From an uncultured Spirochaetales bacterium (GTDB lineage: Bacteria; Spirochaetota; Spirochaetia; Sphaerochaetales; Sphaerochaetaceae): a DNA stretch of 64,000 bases. The position numbers were made by a program, and so were the translations under genes. Position 1 is the first letter of the stretch. Each line of letters begins with the position of its first letter. The stretch spans positions 1-64,000 of the forward strand of contig CASFZR010000003.1 of assembly GCA_949299185.1 (NCBI GenBank). The letters are read 5' to 3'. Below, piece by piece: positions 8,324-17,198 of the stretch. The notes beneath the pieces were generated by a model that saw only the letters and a program-made list of their open reading frames with translations, had not been told where the DNA came from and searched no databases.

Positions 8324-9244
8324 GTGGTTACGCTCACACTCTATCTCCAGTACATCGTCAACGGTCTTACGCTAGGGGCCATCTATTCGCTTATCGCCCT
8401 TGGCTATACGATGGTGTACGGCATATTGAAGTTCATAAATTTCGCCCATGGCGATATCCTCATGGTCGGGGCCTTCGTGGGCCTTATCGTCTATGAGGCG
8501 CTTCTTGGCACATCCACATCAGGCGCGTGGATGCTTATCGCCTTCTTCATCGCCATGATCGCCAGCATGGCCTTCTGCGCGGTGCTTGGCATGTTCATCG
8601 AGCGCGTGGCATATAAGCCGCTGAGGAACGCGAACAGGCTTGCTCCTCTCCTGTCGGCCATAGGCGTGTCGTTCATCCTCTCCAATGGAGCGGCATGGAT
8701 GTTCGGTACGCAGTCGCGCCGCTTCCCATATCCTTTCGATAATACCCCGCTGACATTCCTCGGGATCTCGATAACCCCCCATCAGATACTCATACTCGTG
8801 GTATCTGTCGCGATGATGCTCGTGCTTGCCTTCTTCGTGAACAAGACGCGCATGGGCAAGGCCATGAGGGCCACATCGCTTGATCAGCCTACCAGCCAGC
8901 TGATGGGAATAAACGTGAACCGCGTCATATCCCTGACATTCGCGATCGGCTCGGCGCTGGCTGCCGTCGGTGGCATACTCGCGGCGTTCGATTTCCGCGT
9001 CTATCCGTCGATGGGAACGATGACCGGCCTTAAGGCCTTCGTCGCCGCTGTCATAGGCGGTATAGGAAGCATCCCGGGAGCGATGCTCGGAGGAATCCTG
9101 CTTGGCATACTCGAGGCCGTGGGCGCTCCTCTGCTTCATATACCTAACGGACTCCGCGATACGGTCGCATTCGCCGTCCTCATCATCGTCCTCCTGTTCC
9201 GACCGGAGGGAATACTCGGCAAGAACGAGAGGGAGAAGGTCTGA
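8324..9244 (+). CDS. livH: branched-chain amino-acid ABC transporter permease
   Basis: 306 residues, integral inner-membrane protein of the BPD_transp_2 family. GTG start with GGAGG (8314-8318). The N-terminus LQYIVNGLTLGAIYSLIALG and YGILKFINFAHGDILMVGAF are LivH hallmarks. The region VGGILAAFDFRVYPSMG followed by GLKAFVAAVIGGIGSIPGA contains the ATPase-contacting loop. It ends in LLFRPEGILGK, the usual LivH/LivM tail. Pairs with LivM as a heterodimer. Confidence 0.93.
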   Translation: MVTLTLYLQYIVNGLTLGAIYSLIALGYTMVYGILKFINFAHGDILMVGAFVGLIVYEALLGTSTSGAWMLIAFFIAMIASMAFCAVLGMFIERVAYKPLRNANRLAPLLSAIGVSFILSNGAAWMFGTQSRRFPYPFDNTPLTFLGISITPHQILILVVSVAMMLVLAFFVNKTRMGKAMRATSLDQPTSQLMGINVNRVISLTFAIGSALAAVGGILAAFDFRVYPSMGTMTGLKAFVAAVIGGIGSIPGAMLGGILLGILEAVGAPLLHIPNGLRDTVAFAVLIIVLLFRPEGILGKNEREKV

Positions 9245-9245
9245 T

Positions 9246-10178
9246 ATGGTTAACTTCTTCATGCTCATTTTGATATACTCCGGCGTCTATGCCCTCATGG
9301 CCATAGGGCAGAACTGCATAACCGGCTCCACCGGTATGCTCTCCCTCTGCCATGCCGGATTCTTCTGCATCGGCAGTTATGCCACCGCTATCGTCTGCAA
9401 GGTCTTCGGCCTCTCATTCTGGCTCTCGCTTCCGGTGGCGGCCATAGCAGCTGGCTTCGTCGGCTTCCTGATCGGCGTGCCTACGCTGCGCCTCAAGGGA
9501 GATTATCTCTGCATAGCCACCCTCGGACTGGGGGAGATAATCCGCAACATAGCGACGAACATCAACCCGGTAGGCATAAACAGCATCCCTCGCGCCTCGC
9601 TCTTCGGCTACCAGTTCGCGTCGCGCAACAAGATGGCGTTCATATTCCTCATCTGGGCGTTCGTCATCATCTTCTACATCCTCTTCCAGCAGCTCGCGCA
9701 CTCCAGGCTCGGACGCGCGATGACGGCTATCAGGGAGGATGAGGTCGCGGCCCAGTCGAATGGCATCAACGTCACGAAGTACAAGATCAGCTCATTCGTG
9801 CTTGGCGCGGCGATCGGCGGTATCGCGGGATGCTTCCAGACTGCCTATACCCTTACGGTAAGCCCGTCTTCATATACCTTCATGGTCTCCGTGATGGTGC
9901 TGTGTACCGTCGTTCTTGGAGGAATGGGCAATGCCAAGGCCGTCATCCTCGGAGCCTTCATCATCCAGTTCATCTCGTACTTCCAGCAGCTTACTGGGCT
10001 GACGAACGTCATCCCGCCTCAGGCTAACCAGATGATCTTCGGCCTTATCCTGGTCGTCATGATGATCTGGAGGCCGCAGGGGCTTTTGGGCAGGGATAAG
10101 TACCGCTATGGCGATCCCCGTACCTGGAGGCAGAAGCTTGCCGCGTCCTTCGGCAGGAAGAAGGGAGGTGAGAGATGA
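9246..10178 (+). CDS. livM: branched-chain amino-acid ABC transporter permease
   Basis: 310 residues, partner of LivH. The ATG at 9246 follows the livH stop by one base; the frame is open further upstream but only inside livH. Diagnostic segments are IAIGQNCITGSTGMLSLCHAG-like (beginning ALMAIGQNCITG), LRLKGDYLCIATLGLGEIIR and RLGRAMTAIREDEVAAQSNG, all conserved in LivM, plus the terminal IWRPQGLLGR. The stop overlaps the livG start (ATGA). Confidence 0.93.
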   Translation: MVNFFMLILIYSGVYALMAIGQNCITGSTGMLSLCHAGFFCIGSYATAIVCKVFGLSFWLSLPVAAIAAGFVGFLIGVPTLRLKGDYLCIATLGLGEIIRNIATNINPVGINSIPRASLFGYQFASRNKMAFIFLIWAFVIIFYILFQQLAHSRLGRAMTAIREDEVAAQSNGINVTKYKISSFVLGAAIGGIAGCFQTAYTLTVSPSSYTFMVSVMVLCTVVLGGMGNAKAVILGAFIIQFISYFQQLTGLTNVIPPQANQMIFGLILVVMMIWRPQGLLGRDKYRYGDPRTWRQKLAASFGRKKGGER

Positions 10179-10954
10179 AGCTCCTGACTACTGATCATCT
10201 TACCCGTGAGTTCGGCGGTGTGATTGCCGTCAACGATGTGAACTTCAATGTCGAGGCAGGGCTTGTCACTGGGCTTATCGGTCCTAACGGGGCGGGAAAG
10301 ACCACGCTCTTCAATCAGATAACCGGCGTGGACAGGCCCACCAGCGGCACGATCACCTTTGATGGCATGGACATAACGGGATTCCCCGCATGGAAGGTCA
10401 GCCGCCTCGGCATCGCCCGCACGTTCCAGAATATCAGGCTCTATAAGGAGCTTACGGTTGTGGAGAACGTGATGATGGGGCTGCACTTCAAGGTAGGCAG
10501 CGATCCTTTCCATGGCCGCTTCATGCAGGCGATCAAGAGCTATGTCTTCGCCCAGCGTGAGAACAGGATGGTCTATGAGAAGGCCCTTGAATGGCTGAGG
10601 TTCTTCGATCTCGAGGACCATGCCCAGGATTTCGCGAGGAGCCTTCCGTACGGTAAGCAGAGGGAGCTTGAGATAGCCCGCGCGCTTGCCGCCGATCCGA
10701 AGCTGCTCTTCCTCGATGAGCCTGCCGCGGGCATGAACCCCGCGGAGACGGCGCATCTGATGGAGGTCGTCGATAAGATCCGCTCCCTTGGTGTCACCGT
10801 GGTGCTTATCGAGCATGACATGAAGCTCGTGATGAACATATGCGACCAGATCACCGTGCTGAACTTCGGTACGAAGATCGCGGAGGGAACGCCTCAGGCG
10901 ATCAAGCACGACAAGGCCGTCATAGAGGCGTATCTTGGTAAGGAGGAGGACTGA
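10175..10954 (+). CDS. livG: branched-chain amino-acid ABC transporter ATPase LivG
   Basis: 259 residues. Walker A GPNGAGKT near residue 36, the LivG-specific ARTFQNIRLYKELTVVENVM, signature-like SLPYGKQRELEIARALA in place of LSGGQ, Walker B LLFLDEPAAGMNP, and switch His in IEHDMKLVM. GGAGGTGAG lies before the ATG, which overlaps the livM stop. Works with LivF as the ATPase heterodimer. Confidence 0.95.
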   Translation: MKLLTTDHLTREFGGVIAVNDVNFNVEAGLVTGLIGPNGAGKTTLFNQITGVDRPTSGTITFDGMDITGFPAWKVSRLGIARTFQNIRLYKELTVVENVMMGLHFKVGSDPFHGRFMQAIKSYVFAQRENRMVYEKALEWLRFFDLEDHAQDFARSLPYGKQRELEIARALAADPKLLFLDEPAAGMNPAETAHLMEVVDKIRSLGVTVVLIEHDMKLVMNICDQITVLNFGTKIAEGTPQAIKHDKAVIEAYLGKEED

Positions 10955-11691
10955 TGGATATACTGAATATCAAGGGGATATCCGTAGCATACGGCAACAT
11001 CAGGGCCCTCTCTGATGTCTCGATAGACGTGGGACAGGGCGGGATCGTCTCCCTGATCGGAGCCAATGGCGCCGGAAAGTCCACGCTCCTCAATTCCATC
11101 GTCGGCCTCGTGCCGCTCTCGCAGGGCTCGATCGTCTTCGATGGCGAGGAGATATGCCAGGCGAAGAGCGCCCACCACCATCATCTGACCACCGACCTTA
11201 TCGTGCGGCGCGGCATCGCGCTGGTTCCGGAAGGCCGCCATGTCTTTGCCGATATGACCGTGGAGGAGAATCTGGATATGGGAGCGTTCATGGTCCGCGA
11301 TCAGGCGCTCATCGAGAGGCGCAAGGCTGAGATGTATGACTTCTTCCCGATCCTCGGCGCCAGGCGCAAGCAGAAGACGAGGTCGCTTTCCGGCGGTGAG
11401 CAACAGATGATGGCTATCGCCCGCGCGCTTATGTCATCTCCGCGCCTCCTGCTTCTGGATGAGCCGGGACTCGGCCTTGCCCCCCTGGTGGTTCAGGATA
11501 TCTTCAACAAGATCAGGATCATCAACGAGGAGAATGGCGTGACCGTGCTTCTCGTCGAGCAGAACGCGAAGCTTGCCCTCAGGACCTCCGATTACGGCTA
11601 TGTGATCGAGAACGGTAAGATCGTCCTTGAGGATAAGGGTGAGAATCTTCTGAATAATGAGCGTGTACAGAAGGCTTATCTGGGCGCTTAG
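10954..11691 (+). CDS. livF: branched-chain amino-acid ABC transporter ATPase LivF
   Basis: 245 residues. Walker A GANGAGKST, the LivF-type GIALVPEGRHVFADMTVEENL, signature SLSGGEQQMMAIARAL, Walker B LLLLDEPGLGLAP, and VLLVEQNAKLAL with GYVIENGKI. A slightly unusual His-rich stretch (AHHHHLTT) lies near residue 72. The start overlaps the livG stop (TGATG). Last transporter gene; a CBS/ACT gene follows after 53 nt. Confidence 0.95.
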   Translation: MDILNIKGISVAYGNIRALSDVSIDVGQGGIVSLIGANGAGKSTLLNSIVGLVPLSQGSIVFDGEEICQAKSAHHHHLTTDLIVRRGIALVPEGRHVFADMTVEENLDMGAFMVRDQALIERRKAEMYDFFPILGARRKQKTRSLSGGEQQMMAIARALMSSPRLLLLDEPGLGLAPLVVQDIFNKIRIINEENGVTVLLVEQNAKLALRTSDYGYVIENGKIVLEDKGENLLNNERVQKAYLGA

Positions 11692-11744
11692 CCTTTGATT
11701 TCCCCGCCTTTGGGGTTATCATTGGAATAGAGAGGAGGTATGAG

Positions 11745-12392
11745 ATGATCATAGCAAGAAGGATGACGCGCAATCCGGTTACGGCAACCCCCGATATGTC
11801 AGTAGGAGAGGCTTCTGACCTGATGAGGCGTGAGAAGGTGCATAGGCTTCCTGTCCTGGATAAGAATAAGAACCTTGTCGGCGTCATAACGGAGAAGGAT
11901 GTGCTTTACGCCTCACCGTCTCCTGCGACCAGCCTTTCGATACATGAGATGGCATATCTCCTGTCGAAGCTCAAGGTGAAGGACCTGATGACGCGTGACG
12001 TGGTGACGATAACCGAGGATACGACGGTGGAGGAGGCCGCGAGGCTGATGGTCGATCAGGATCTCTCCTGCCTGCCTGTCGTCAACGCCACCGGCAAGCT
12101 GGTCGGCATCGTCAGCAAGAGCGATATGTTCCGTATCCTCCTGGAGCTTTTCGGCGCCCGCCATTATGGTGTCAGGATGTCATTCCTCGTCGAGGATAAG
12201 CCCGGTACCATCGCTAAGATAAGCGCGGCCCTTGCCGAGAAGGGGCTGGATATCGTATCGTTCGGCACGTTCACCGGCACCGATCCCACGAACGCTATCT
12301 GCACGATAAAGGTGCAGGGCTGCACGAAGGAGTCGCTTCTCGAGCTGATGAAGCCCTTTGTGTCAGAGGTGCTGGATATCAGGGAAGTGTGA
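11745..12392 (+). CDS. tandem CBS-domain protein with C-terminal ACT domain (AcuB-like)
   Basis: 215 residues, cytosolic. CBS1 covers about residues 5-60 (ARRMTRNPVTATPDMSVGEA, GVITEKDVL), CBS2 about 78-130 (VKDLMTRDVVTITEDTTVEE, GIVSKSDMF), and an ACT fold about 140-212 (MSFLVEDKPGTIAKISAALA). The order matches AcuB-type proteins; no enzyme domain is attached. CBS pairs bind adenine nucleotides and ACT domains often bind amino acids, so sitting directly downstream of livKHMGF with a GAGAGGAGG site it could sense branched-chain amino acids and energy state. That role is inference. Confidence 0.85.
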   Translation: MIIARRMTRNPVTATPDMSVGEASDLMRREKVHRLPVLDKNKNLVGVITEKDVLYASPSPATSLSIHEMAYLLSKLKVKDLMTRDVVTITEDTTVEEAARLMVDQDLSCLPVVNATGKLVGIVSKSDMFRILLELFGARHYGVRMSFLVEDKPGTIAKISAALAEKGLDIVSFGTFTGTDPTNAICTIKVQGCTKESLLELMKPFVSEVLDIREV

Positions 12393-12393
12393 G

Positions 12394-13758
12394 TTGGGAA
12401 GGAAGAAGACAAGGGCGGCGGATATAAGGCGCCGCCTTATTGATGATGATAAGGATATCTCCCCGTTCGCCTCGATAAGGCTTGTCGAGAAGAAGGAGGA
12501 GAAGAAGAGCGCGCCGAAGAAGACTGCTCCGGCCGCGCCTAGGAAGAAGCCCTCCGAGATCGTGCAGGGCTATGATCCGTCATCATCCTTTGCCGATATC
12601 CTCTACTCATTCGAGCATACCGGCAATCCATATTCCATGCCCCATCCCACGAAGGGTGAGAGCCGTCCCGCTAAGATGGATTTCGGCGCGATCCTCGATA
12701 AGTGGGAGGGAAAGGGCAAGGCGAAGGCCAGGCCTTCCGTCACCGCTACGAAGAAGAGCGTATATACCCCGACACGCTCATTCGCGGACATACTCTCAAG
12801 CTATGAAGGAGGAGGAAAGCCCGCTGCCCAGCCGGTCCCCCCTGTGAAGAAGGAGAGCCCTCAGGATAAGAAGTCCACGGTGAAGGAGACTCCTGAGCCT
12901 CTCCTGTCGGATAATCTCTTCCGTAGTCCCGAGGAAGGGGAGAGTCTCTCCTCATCCGCCTCATGGTCGATATTCGGAGGGCGCAATGAGAGCTTCGTGC
13001 GGCCAGAGAAGGAGGAGAGGAAGGAAGAGGTGAAGGCCGAGGAGCCTGCTGTCAGGACCGATGTCAGGAAGAACGCTTATAAGCCTACTAAGTCCTTCGC
13101 TGATATCCTCTCAAGCTATGAGGGGAAATCCCCGAAGAGGGAGGAGGAGAGGCCAGCGGCCATGAAGCCTGCGGCGGTAAGCGAGGAGAAGCCCCTTTCC
13201 GATAACCTCTTCAAGACTCCTGAGGATGGGGAGAAGAGGGCCGAAGGTGTCGCCTGGTCCGTCTTCGGCGGCAATGAGGGCTTCGTCCGTCCGAAGAAGG
13301 AGGCAGAGCCTGCATCGGCTGGGGATAGGAAGGAAGAGCGTCCTGTCTATGAGCCATCCTCTTCATTCGGCACGATCCTGGAGCGCTATGCCGCCTCTCC
13401 TAAGGAAAAGACCTTCGAGGAGTATATGAAGGAGAAGGGCGATGAGGATAGGAAGAAGGAGAGCCTCACGATATCGAAGCTGCGCGCAATGCCTCCTCAG
13501 AGTACTCTCGACCTCCATGGCTATACCGCTAAGGAAGCGGAGGATGCCGTAAGGTCATTCCTCTCTGAGTGCCGTGACAATAAGATAAGGAAGGTCTCGA
13601 TAATAACAGGAAAAGGACTCCATAGCGAGGATGGAGTCGGTGTATTGAGATCGACTGTACAGACAGTCCTTGATGAATCGGGATTAGTGAGCGAGAAGGC
13701 GAACGCACCGATCTCCGCAGGAGGATCAGGAGCGCTCTGGATCATCCTTAAGGCCTAG
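12394..13758 (+). CDS. Smr-domain protein with a repeat-rich disordered N-terminal region
   Basis: 454 residues. The TTG start at 12394 begins two bases after the previous stop; GGGAA lies 7 nt upstream. Residues about 20-360 are Lys/Glu/Pro/Ser-rich and look disordered, yet contain five copies of a short motif near residues 66, 97, 130, 235 and 325 ([51 protein letters not shown]). A second repeated unit begins SDNLF and ends FGG, near 172-196 and 269-293. Residues about 370-454 form a Smr domain with [17 protein letters not shown] (LDxHG) and [11 protein letters not shown] (TGxG), a nucleic-acid nickase/RNase fold also found at the end of MutS2. Its stop shares CTAG with the convergent infA stop. 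Confidence 0.8.
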   Translation: MGRKKTRAADIRRRLIDDDKDISPFASIRLVEKKEEKKSAPKKTAPAAPRKKPSEIVQGYDPSSSFADILYSFEHTGNPYSMPHPTKGESRPAKMDFGAILDKWEGKGKAKARPSVTATKKSVYTPTRSFADILSSYEGGGKPAAQPVPPVKKESPQDKKSTVKETPEPLLSDNLFRSPEEGESLSSSASWSIFGGRNESFVRPEKEERKEEVKAEEPAVRTDVRKNAYKPTKSFADILSSYEGKSPKREEERPAAMKPAAVSEEKPLSDNLFKTPEDGEKRAEGVAWSVFGGNEGFVRPKKEAEPASAGDRKEERPVYEPSSSFGTILERYAASPKEKTFEEYMKEKGDEDRKKESLTISKLRAMPPQSTLDLHGYTAKEAEDAVRSFLSECRDNKIRKVSIITGKGLHSEDGVGVLRSTVQTVLDESGLVSEKANAPISAGGSGALWIILKA

Positions 13759-13973
13759 CGCTCGCGGTAGACGATCCTTCCCTTCGTGAGATCATACGGG
13801 GAGAGTTCGACCTTCACCGTGTCACCAGGGACGATCCTGATATAATGCTTCCTCATCTTGCCAGAGAGGTGCGCGAGAATGACGAGCTTGTTGGTAAGCT
13901 CGACGCGGAACATCGTGTTGGGGAGGGCTTCCTTTACGACTCCCTCTACCTCGATTGCTTCTTCCTTTGCCAT
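13755..13973 (-). CDS. infA: translation initiation factor IF-1
   Basis: 72 residues, the usual size. OB-fold protein that binds the ribosomal A site during initiation. The sequence [19 protein letters not shown], then [22 protein letters not shown] and [18 protein letters not shown] is a full-length IF-1. Ribosome site AGGAGA lies 6 nt before the ATG. A promoter with perfect TTGACA lies upstream. It is monocistronic and divergent from glyA. Confidence 0.97.
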   Translation of the reverse strand: MAKEEAIEVEGVVKEALPNTMFRVELTNKLVILAHLSGKMRKHYIRIVPGDTVKVELSPYDLTKGRIVYRER

Positions 13974-13997
13974 TGTGTCTCCTATAAAACCTTGAAC

Positions 13998-14026
13998 AGT
14001 CTATATATGCGGCCCCGATCTGTCAA
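13998..14026 (-). promoter_or_regulatory. infA promoter
   Basis: On the minus strand TTGACA (14021-14026) is followed by 15 nt to TATAGA (14000-14005) or 17 nt to TAGACT (13998-14003). The transcript would have a leader of about 20 nt carrying the AGGAGA site. Confidence 0.55.
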
Positions 14027-14113
14027 TTATTCGCCATCTTGGACTGTCTAAATCGCTATCTCTTGTTGATTCTTCCTCCGCTTTGAGTCATGCTCTTCTC
14101 TGTCGGAGGGTAT

Positions 14114-15619
14114 ATGGGAGCATTAGAAGAGTATCTATCAAGCGGAGCGAGGATCACTCCCGAGATGTGCATGTATGTCTCATCGCTGGAGCTTGTGAGC
14201 CGCGTGTCACCGTCGGTCGCAGGCCGTATCGTCAGGGAACTCAGGGATCAGAGGACCCATCTCAAGCTGATCGCGAGCGAGAACTTCTCCTCTCTGTCGA
14301 CGCAGGCGGCTATGGGAAATCTCCTTACGGATAAGTATTCCGAGGGCTTTCCTCATCACAGGTTCTATGCAGGCTGCGATAACGTCGATGCAGTCGAAGA
14401 CGAGGCCGTGGAGAGCGCCAAGAGGCTCTTCGGCGCGGAGCATGCCTATGTCCAGCCCCATTCCGGTGCCGACGCCAACCTCTGCGCGTATTGGGCAATA
14501 CTGAACGCGCGCATAGAGGTCCCGTCGCTTGAGAAGATCGGCATAACGAATCCTTCCGCGATGGCAAGGGAGGACTGGAACAGGCTCCGCGAGGCCCTTC
14601 ACAACCAGAGGCTGCTTGGCCTTGATTACTATTCCGGTGGCCATCTTACCCATGGCTACAGGCAGAATGTATCCGCGCAGATGTTCGACGCGTACTCCTA
14701 TTCCGTCGATGAGAAGACGGGGCTTCTGGATTACGATGAGATAGAGCGTATTGCCCGTGAGATAAGGCCGCTTATCCTCCTTGCTGGCTACTCCGCGTAT
14801 CCGAGGAAGATAGACTTCCACCGCATGGCCGATATAGCCCATGACGTAGGTGCGGTCTTCATGGTTGACATGGCTCATTTCGCCGGTCTTGTCGCGGGAA
14901 AGGTATTCACCGGCGACTATGATCCTGTGAAGTGGGCGGATGTGGTGACGACCACGACGCATAAGACGCTGCGTGGCCCCCGTGGTGGCATGATCCTCTG
15001 CAAATCCGAGTTCGCCGAGTCCGTGGATAAGGGCTGTCCGCTGGTGATCGGCGGACCGCTCCCGCATATGATGGCGGCGAAGGCGGTGGCCTTCAGGGAG
15101 GCCGAGTCAGAGGAGTTCCGGACATATGCCTCGCGCATCGTGGAGAACGCCCGCGCCCTTGCCTCTGCCTGCATGAAGGAGGGCATCCGCGTTGCGACCG
15201 ATGGTACCGATAATCATCTGATGCTCCTTGATGTGCGCTCCTTCGGCCTCAATGGACGCCAGGCTGAGAGCCTGATGAGGGAGGCTGGCATAACCCTTAA
15301 CCGCAATGCCCTTCCATTCGATCCCAACGGCCCATGGTATACCTCTGGCCTGAGGATCGGCACGCCTGCCGTGACCACGCTGGGAATGGGGGAGAAGGAG
15401 ATGGCTGAGATAGCCTCGATAATCGCCATGGTGCTGAGGAACGCCAAGCCTAGGATCATAACCAAGGGCGAGAAGGCCGGGGAGATCTCCAAGAACAGGG
15501 CGGAGGCTCCGGCGGCTGTCATGGATGAGGCAAGGCGCCGCGTCCAGACGCTCCTTGATGCCTTCATGCTCTACCCTGAGCTTGATCTTCCGTTCCTTGA
15601 GAGGGAATTCCCACTCTGA
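14114..15619 (+). CDS. glyA: serine hydroxymethyltransferase, long form
   Basis: 501 residues from ATG 14114 (GGAGGG 3 nt upstream); an in-frame ATG at 14090 lacks a ribosome site. PLP enzyme interconverting serine/tetrahydrofolate and glycine/methylene-THF. LKLIASENFSSLSTQAAMGN, KYSEGFPHHRFYAGC and VVTTTTHKTLRGPRGGM (PLP Lys about 284) are diagnostic. It is about 80 residues longer than the E. coli type: the region after HSGADANLCAYWAIL contains an insertion (about residues 140-200), as in treponemal SHMTs known to me. A strong hairpin follows the stop. Confidence 0.93.
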   Translation: MGALEEYLSSGARITPEMCMYVSSLELVSRVSPSVAGRIVRELRDQRTHLKLIASENFSSLSTQAAMGNLLTDKYSEGFPHHRFYAGCDNVDAVEDEAVESAKRLFGAEHAYVQPHSGADANLCAYWAILNARIEVPSLEKIGITNPSAMAREDWNRLREALHNQRLLGLDYYSGGHLTHGYRQNVSAQMFDAYSYSVDEKTGLLDYDEIERIAREIRPLILLAGYSAYPRKIDFHRMADIAHDVGAVFMVDMAHFAGLVAGKVFTGDYDPVKWADVVTTTTHKTLRGPRGGMILCKSEFAESVDKGCPLVIGGPLPHMMAAKAVAFREAESEEFRTYASRIVENARALASACMKEGIRVATDGTDNHLMLLDVRSFGLNGRQAESLMREAGITLNRNALPFDPNGPWYTSGLRIGTPAVTTLGMGEKEMAEIASIIAMVLRNAKPRIITKGEKAGEISKNRAEAPAAVMDEARRRVQTLLDAFMLYPELDLPFLEREFPL

Positions 15620-15625
15620 TAGCAG

Positions 15626-15649
15626 GGGCGTGGTTATAGAGCCACGCCC
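15626..15649 (+). terminator. glyA terminator
   Basis: GGGCGTGG (15626-15633) pairs with CCACGCCC (15642-15649), 8-nt loop, weak T content downstream. Confidence 0.65.
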
Positions 15650-15663
15650 ATTGCCTTGTCCGT

Positions 15664-15720
15664 TATCGGCAAGATATGCAGGGTTTTCTCCTGTGGGAAA
15701 TCGTAGTTATCTTGCCGATA
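15664..15720 (+). promoter_or_regulatory. paired inverted operator and promoter of the Fic gene
   Basis: TATCGGCAAGATA (15664-15676) and its exact reverse complement TATCTTGCCGATA (15708-15720) face each other, centres 44 bp apart. Each copy is itself TATC-N5-GATA. TATACT (15727-15732), a good -10, follows the right copy, which covers the -35 position. The arrangement is typical of a repressor, plausibly the HTH-bearing Fic protein itself, and could loop the DNA. Confidence 0.6.
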
Positions 15721-15750
15721 GTAAGGTATACTGTATCTAAGAGGTATCCT

Positions 15751-16641
15751 ATGGAATATGCGTCGGTTCAGGAGATCGCCAGGAAATGGGGGATGTCAGA
15801 GCGGTCAGTACGGAATTACTGTGCCCGTGGGCGGATCCCCGGGGCGTTCATGACCGGTAAGACCTGGAGTATCCCATGCGATGCGGTAAAGCCTGCCCGT
15901 AAGCCTAGGGACAGGAAGGCAGCCTCCTCTCTTCTTGAGAGGTTGAAGGCTGAGCGTGAATCCGGGTTTAATGGCGGCATATATCATAGGATCCAGATCG
16001 ATCTGACATATAATTCGAACCATATCGAGGGAAGCAGGCTTTCCCATGATCAGACTAGGTACATCTTCGAGACCCATTCAGTCGGACTGGGGGATGGGGC
16101 TGTGGATGTCGATGATATCGTGGAGACGGTCAATCATTTCCGATGCATCGATATGGTCATAGATAAGGCGATGCAGCCGCTTTCAGAGGCGATGATCAAA
16201 CGCCTGCATCTGATGCTCAAGTCCGGTACCAGCGACAGCCGCAGGTCATGGTTTACCGTAGGGGATTATAAGAAGATCCCGAATGAGGTTGGAGGAAGGG
16301 AGACTACGCCTCCTGACCAGACAGCATCGGAGATGCGAGGATTGCTGCGGGATTATAATCAGGCTTCTCTACATACCTTCGATGATCTGCTTGATTTCCA
16401 TGTGCGTTTTGAGCGTATACATCCATTCCAGGATGGGAATGGGAGGGTTGGTCGTCTCATTCTCTTCAAGGAATGTCTACGTAATGGAATAGTTCCGTTC
16501 ATCATAACCGATGAGCTGAAGCTGTTTTACTACCGGGGTCTGCAGATGTGGGACACGGAGAGAGGCTACCTTCGTGATACCTGCCTTACGGCGCAGGATC
16601 AGATGAAGGTAGTCCTCGATTATTTCCAGGTACCTTATTGA
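15751..16641 (+). CDS. Fic-family protein with N-terminal helix-turn-helix
   Basis: 296 residues. Residues 1-45 resemble an excisionase/MerR-like HTH ([30 protein letters not shown]). Then SNHIEG (Ser89-Glu93-Gly94) fits the (S/T)xxxE(G/N) autoinhibitory motif of Fic AMP-transferases. The core motif [12 protein letters not shown] (His224) is complete, so nucleotidyl transfer to a protein target is expected. The ATG at 15751 follows GAGG; an earlier in-frame ATG lies between the operator repeats and is rejected. The two operator copies upstream suggest self-regulation. Its last 7 nt overlap the convergent macrodomain gene. Confidence 0.88.
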   Translation: MEYASVQEIARKWGMSERSVRNYCARGRIPGAFMTGKTWSIPCDAVKPARKPRDRKAASSLLERLKAERESGFNGGIYHRIQIDLTYNSNHIEGSRLSHDQTRYIFETHSVGLGDGAVDVDDIVETVNHFRCIDMVIDKAMQPLSEAMIKRLHLMLKSGTSDSRRSWFTVGDYKKIPNEVGGRETTPPDQTASEMRGLLRDYNQASLHTFDDLLDFHVRFERIHPFQDGNGRVGRLILFKECLRNGIVPFIITDELKLFYYRGLQMWDTERGYLRDTCLTAQDQMKVVLDYFQVPY

Positions 16642-17123
16642 TCAGATGCTATCCTCATCGCCATCTCATAATCGTCCTGGCTGTAGCAGCAGAGGGTCGT
16701 CTCAAGGTCATCTGCCTTGTTAAGCTCCTCAAGGGCTATCCTTATCGCATCGGCTTTGGGGTAGCCGTATACGCCGGCGCTGATGAGCGGAAAGGCAATG
16801 GTCCTGATGCCATGCTCCCGAGCTATCTCAAGCGACCTGCGGTAGCAGCTTCTGAGGAGGCCTTCCTCGCCATGGCCGCCGCCGCGCCAGACAGGTCCTG
16901 GGGTATGGATCACGTATCGTGATGGAAGATCATATCCTTTCGTGATCTTCGCGTCGCCTGTCCGGCATCCTCCAAGCGTCCTGCATTCCTCCAGGAGCCT
17001 CGGCCCCGCGGCCCTGTGTATCGCGCCATCGACACCGCCGCCACCGAGAAGCGAGCAGTTCGCCGCGTTTACTATCGCATCGACATCTATCGTCGTGATG
17101 TCTCCTTTGATGATCCTGACCAT
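16635..17123 (-). CDS. macrodomain protein (O-acetyl-ADP-ribose deacetylase type)
   Basis: 162 residues, a single macrodomain that binds and probably hydrolyses ADP-ribose esters. [20 protein letters not shown] holds the adenine/ribose-binding Asn and Gly-rich loop; [12 protein letters not shown] and [16 protein letters not shown] are the diphosphate loops. It is YmdB-like in length. No Shine-Dalgarno is seen; TAGAAT ends 6 nt before the ATG. Its 3' end overlaps the Fic gene by 7 nt, placing an AMPylation-type and an ADP-ribose-type enzyme tail to tail. Confidence 0.92.
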   Translation of the reverse strand: MVRIIKGDITTIDVDAIVNAANCSLLGGGGVDGAIHRAAGPRLLEECRTLGGCRTGDAKITKGYDLPSRYVIHTPGPVWRGGGHGEEGLLRSCYRRSLEIAREHGIRTIAFPLISAGVYGYPKADAIRIALEELNKADDLETTLCCYSQDDYEMAMRIASDQ

Positions 17124-17129
17124 GATCGT

Positions 17130-17135
17130 ATTCTA
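17130..17135 (-). promoter_or_regulatory. -10 element (TAGAAT) of the macrodomain gene, leaderless arrangement
   Basis: On the minus strand TAGAAT is separated by six bases from the ATG at 17123; the -35 is weak. Confidence 0.4.
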
Positions 17136-17198
17136 ACTCATCGAGAGGCATATCGCACCCCGTTTCCATATGTGGTAGTATCGATAGAAGGAGGCGTC

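Noticed and set aside
8519..9268. Antisense open frame across livH
   Set aside because: Shadow of the membrane-protein codons; highly charged nonsense-like composition.
13974..14113. Glycine or folate-type riboswitch upstream of glyA
   Set aside because: The 140-nt gap has no paired-aptamer architecture and is largely explained by the infA promoter.
14207..15067. 286-codon antisense frame in glyA
   Set aside because: Shadow frame; glyA is intact with clear motifs.
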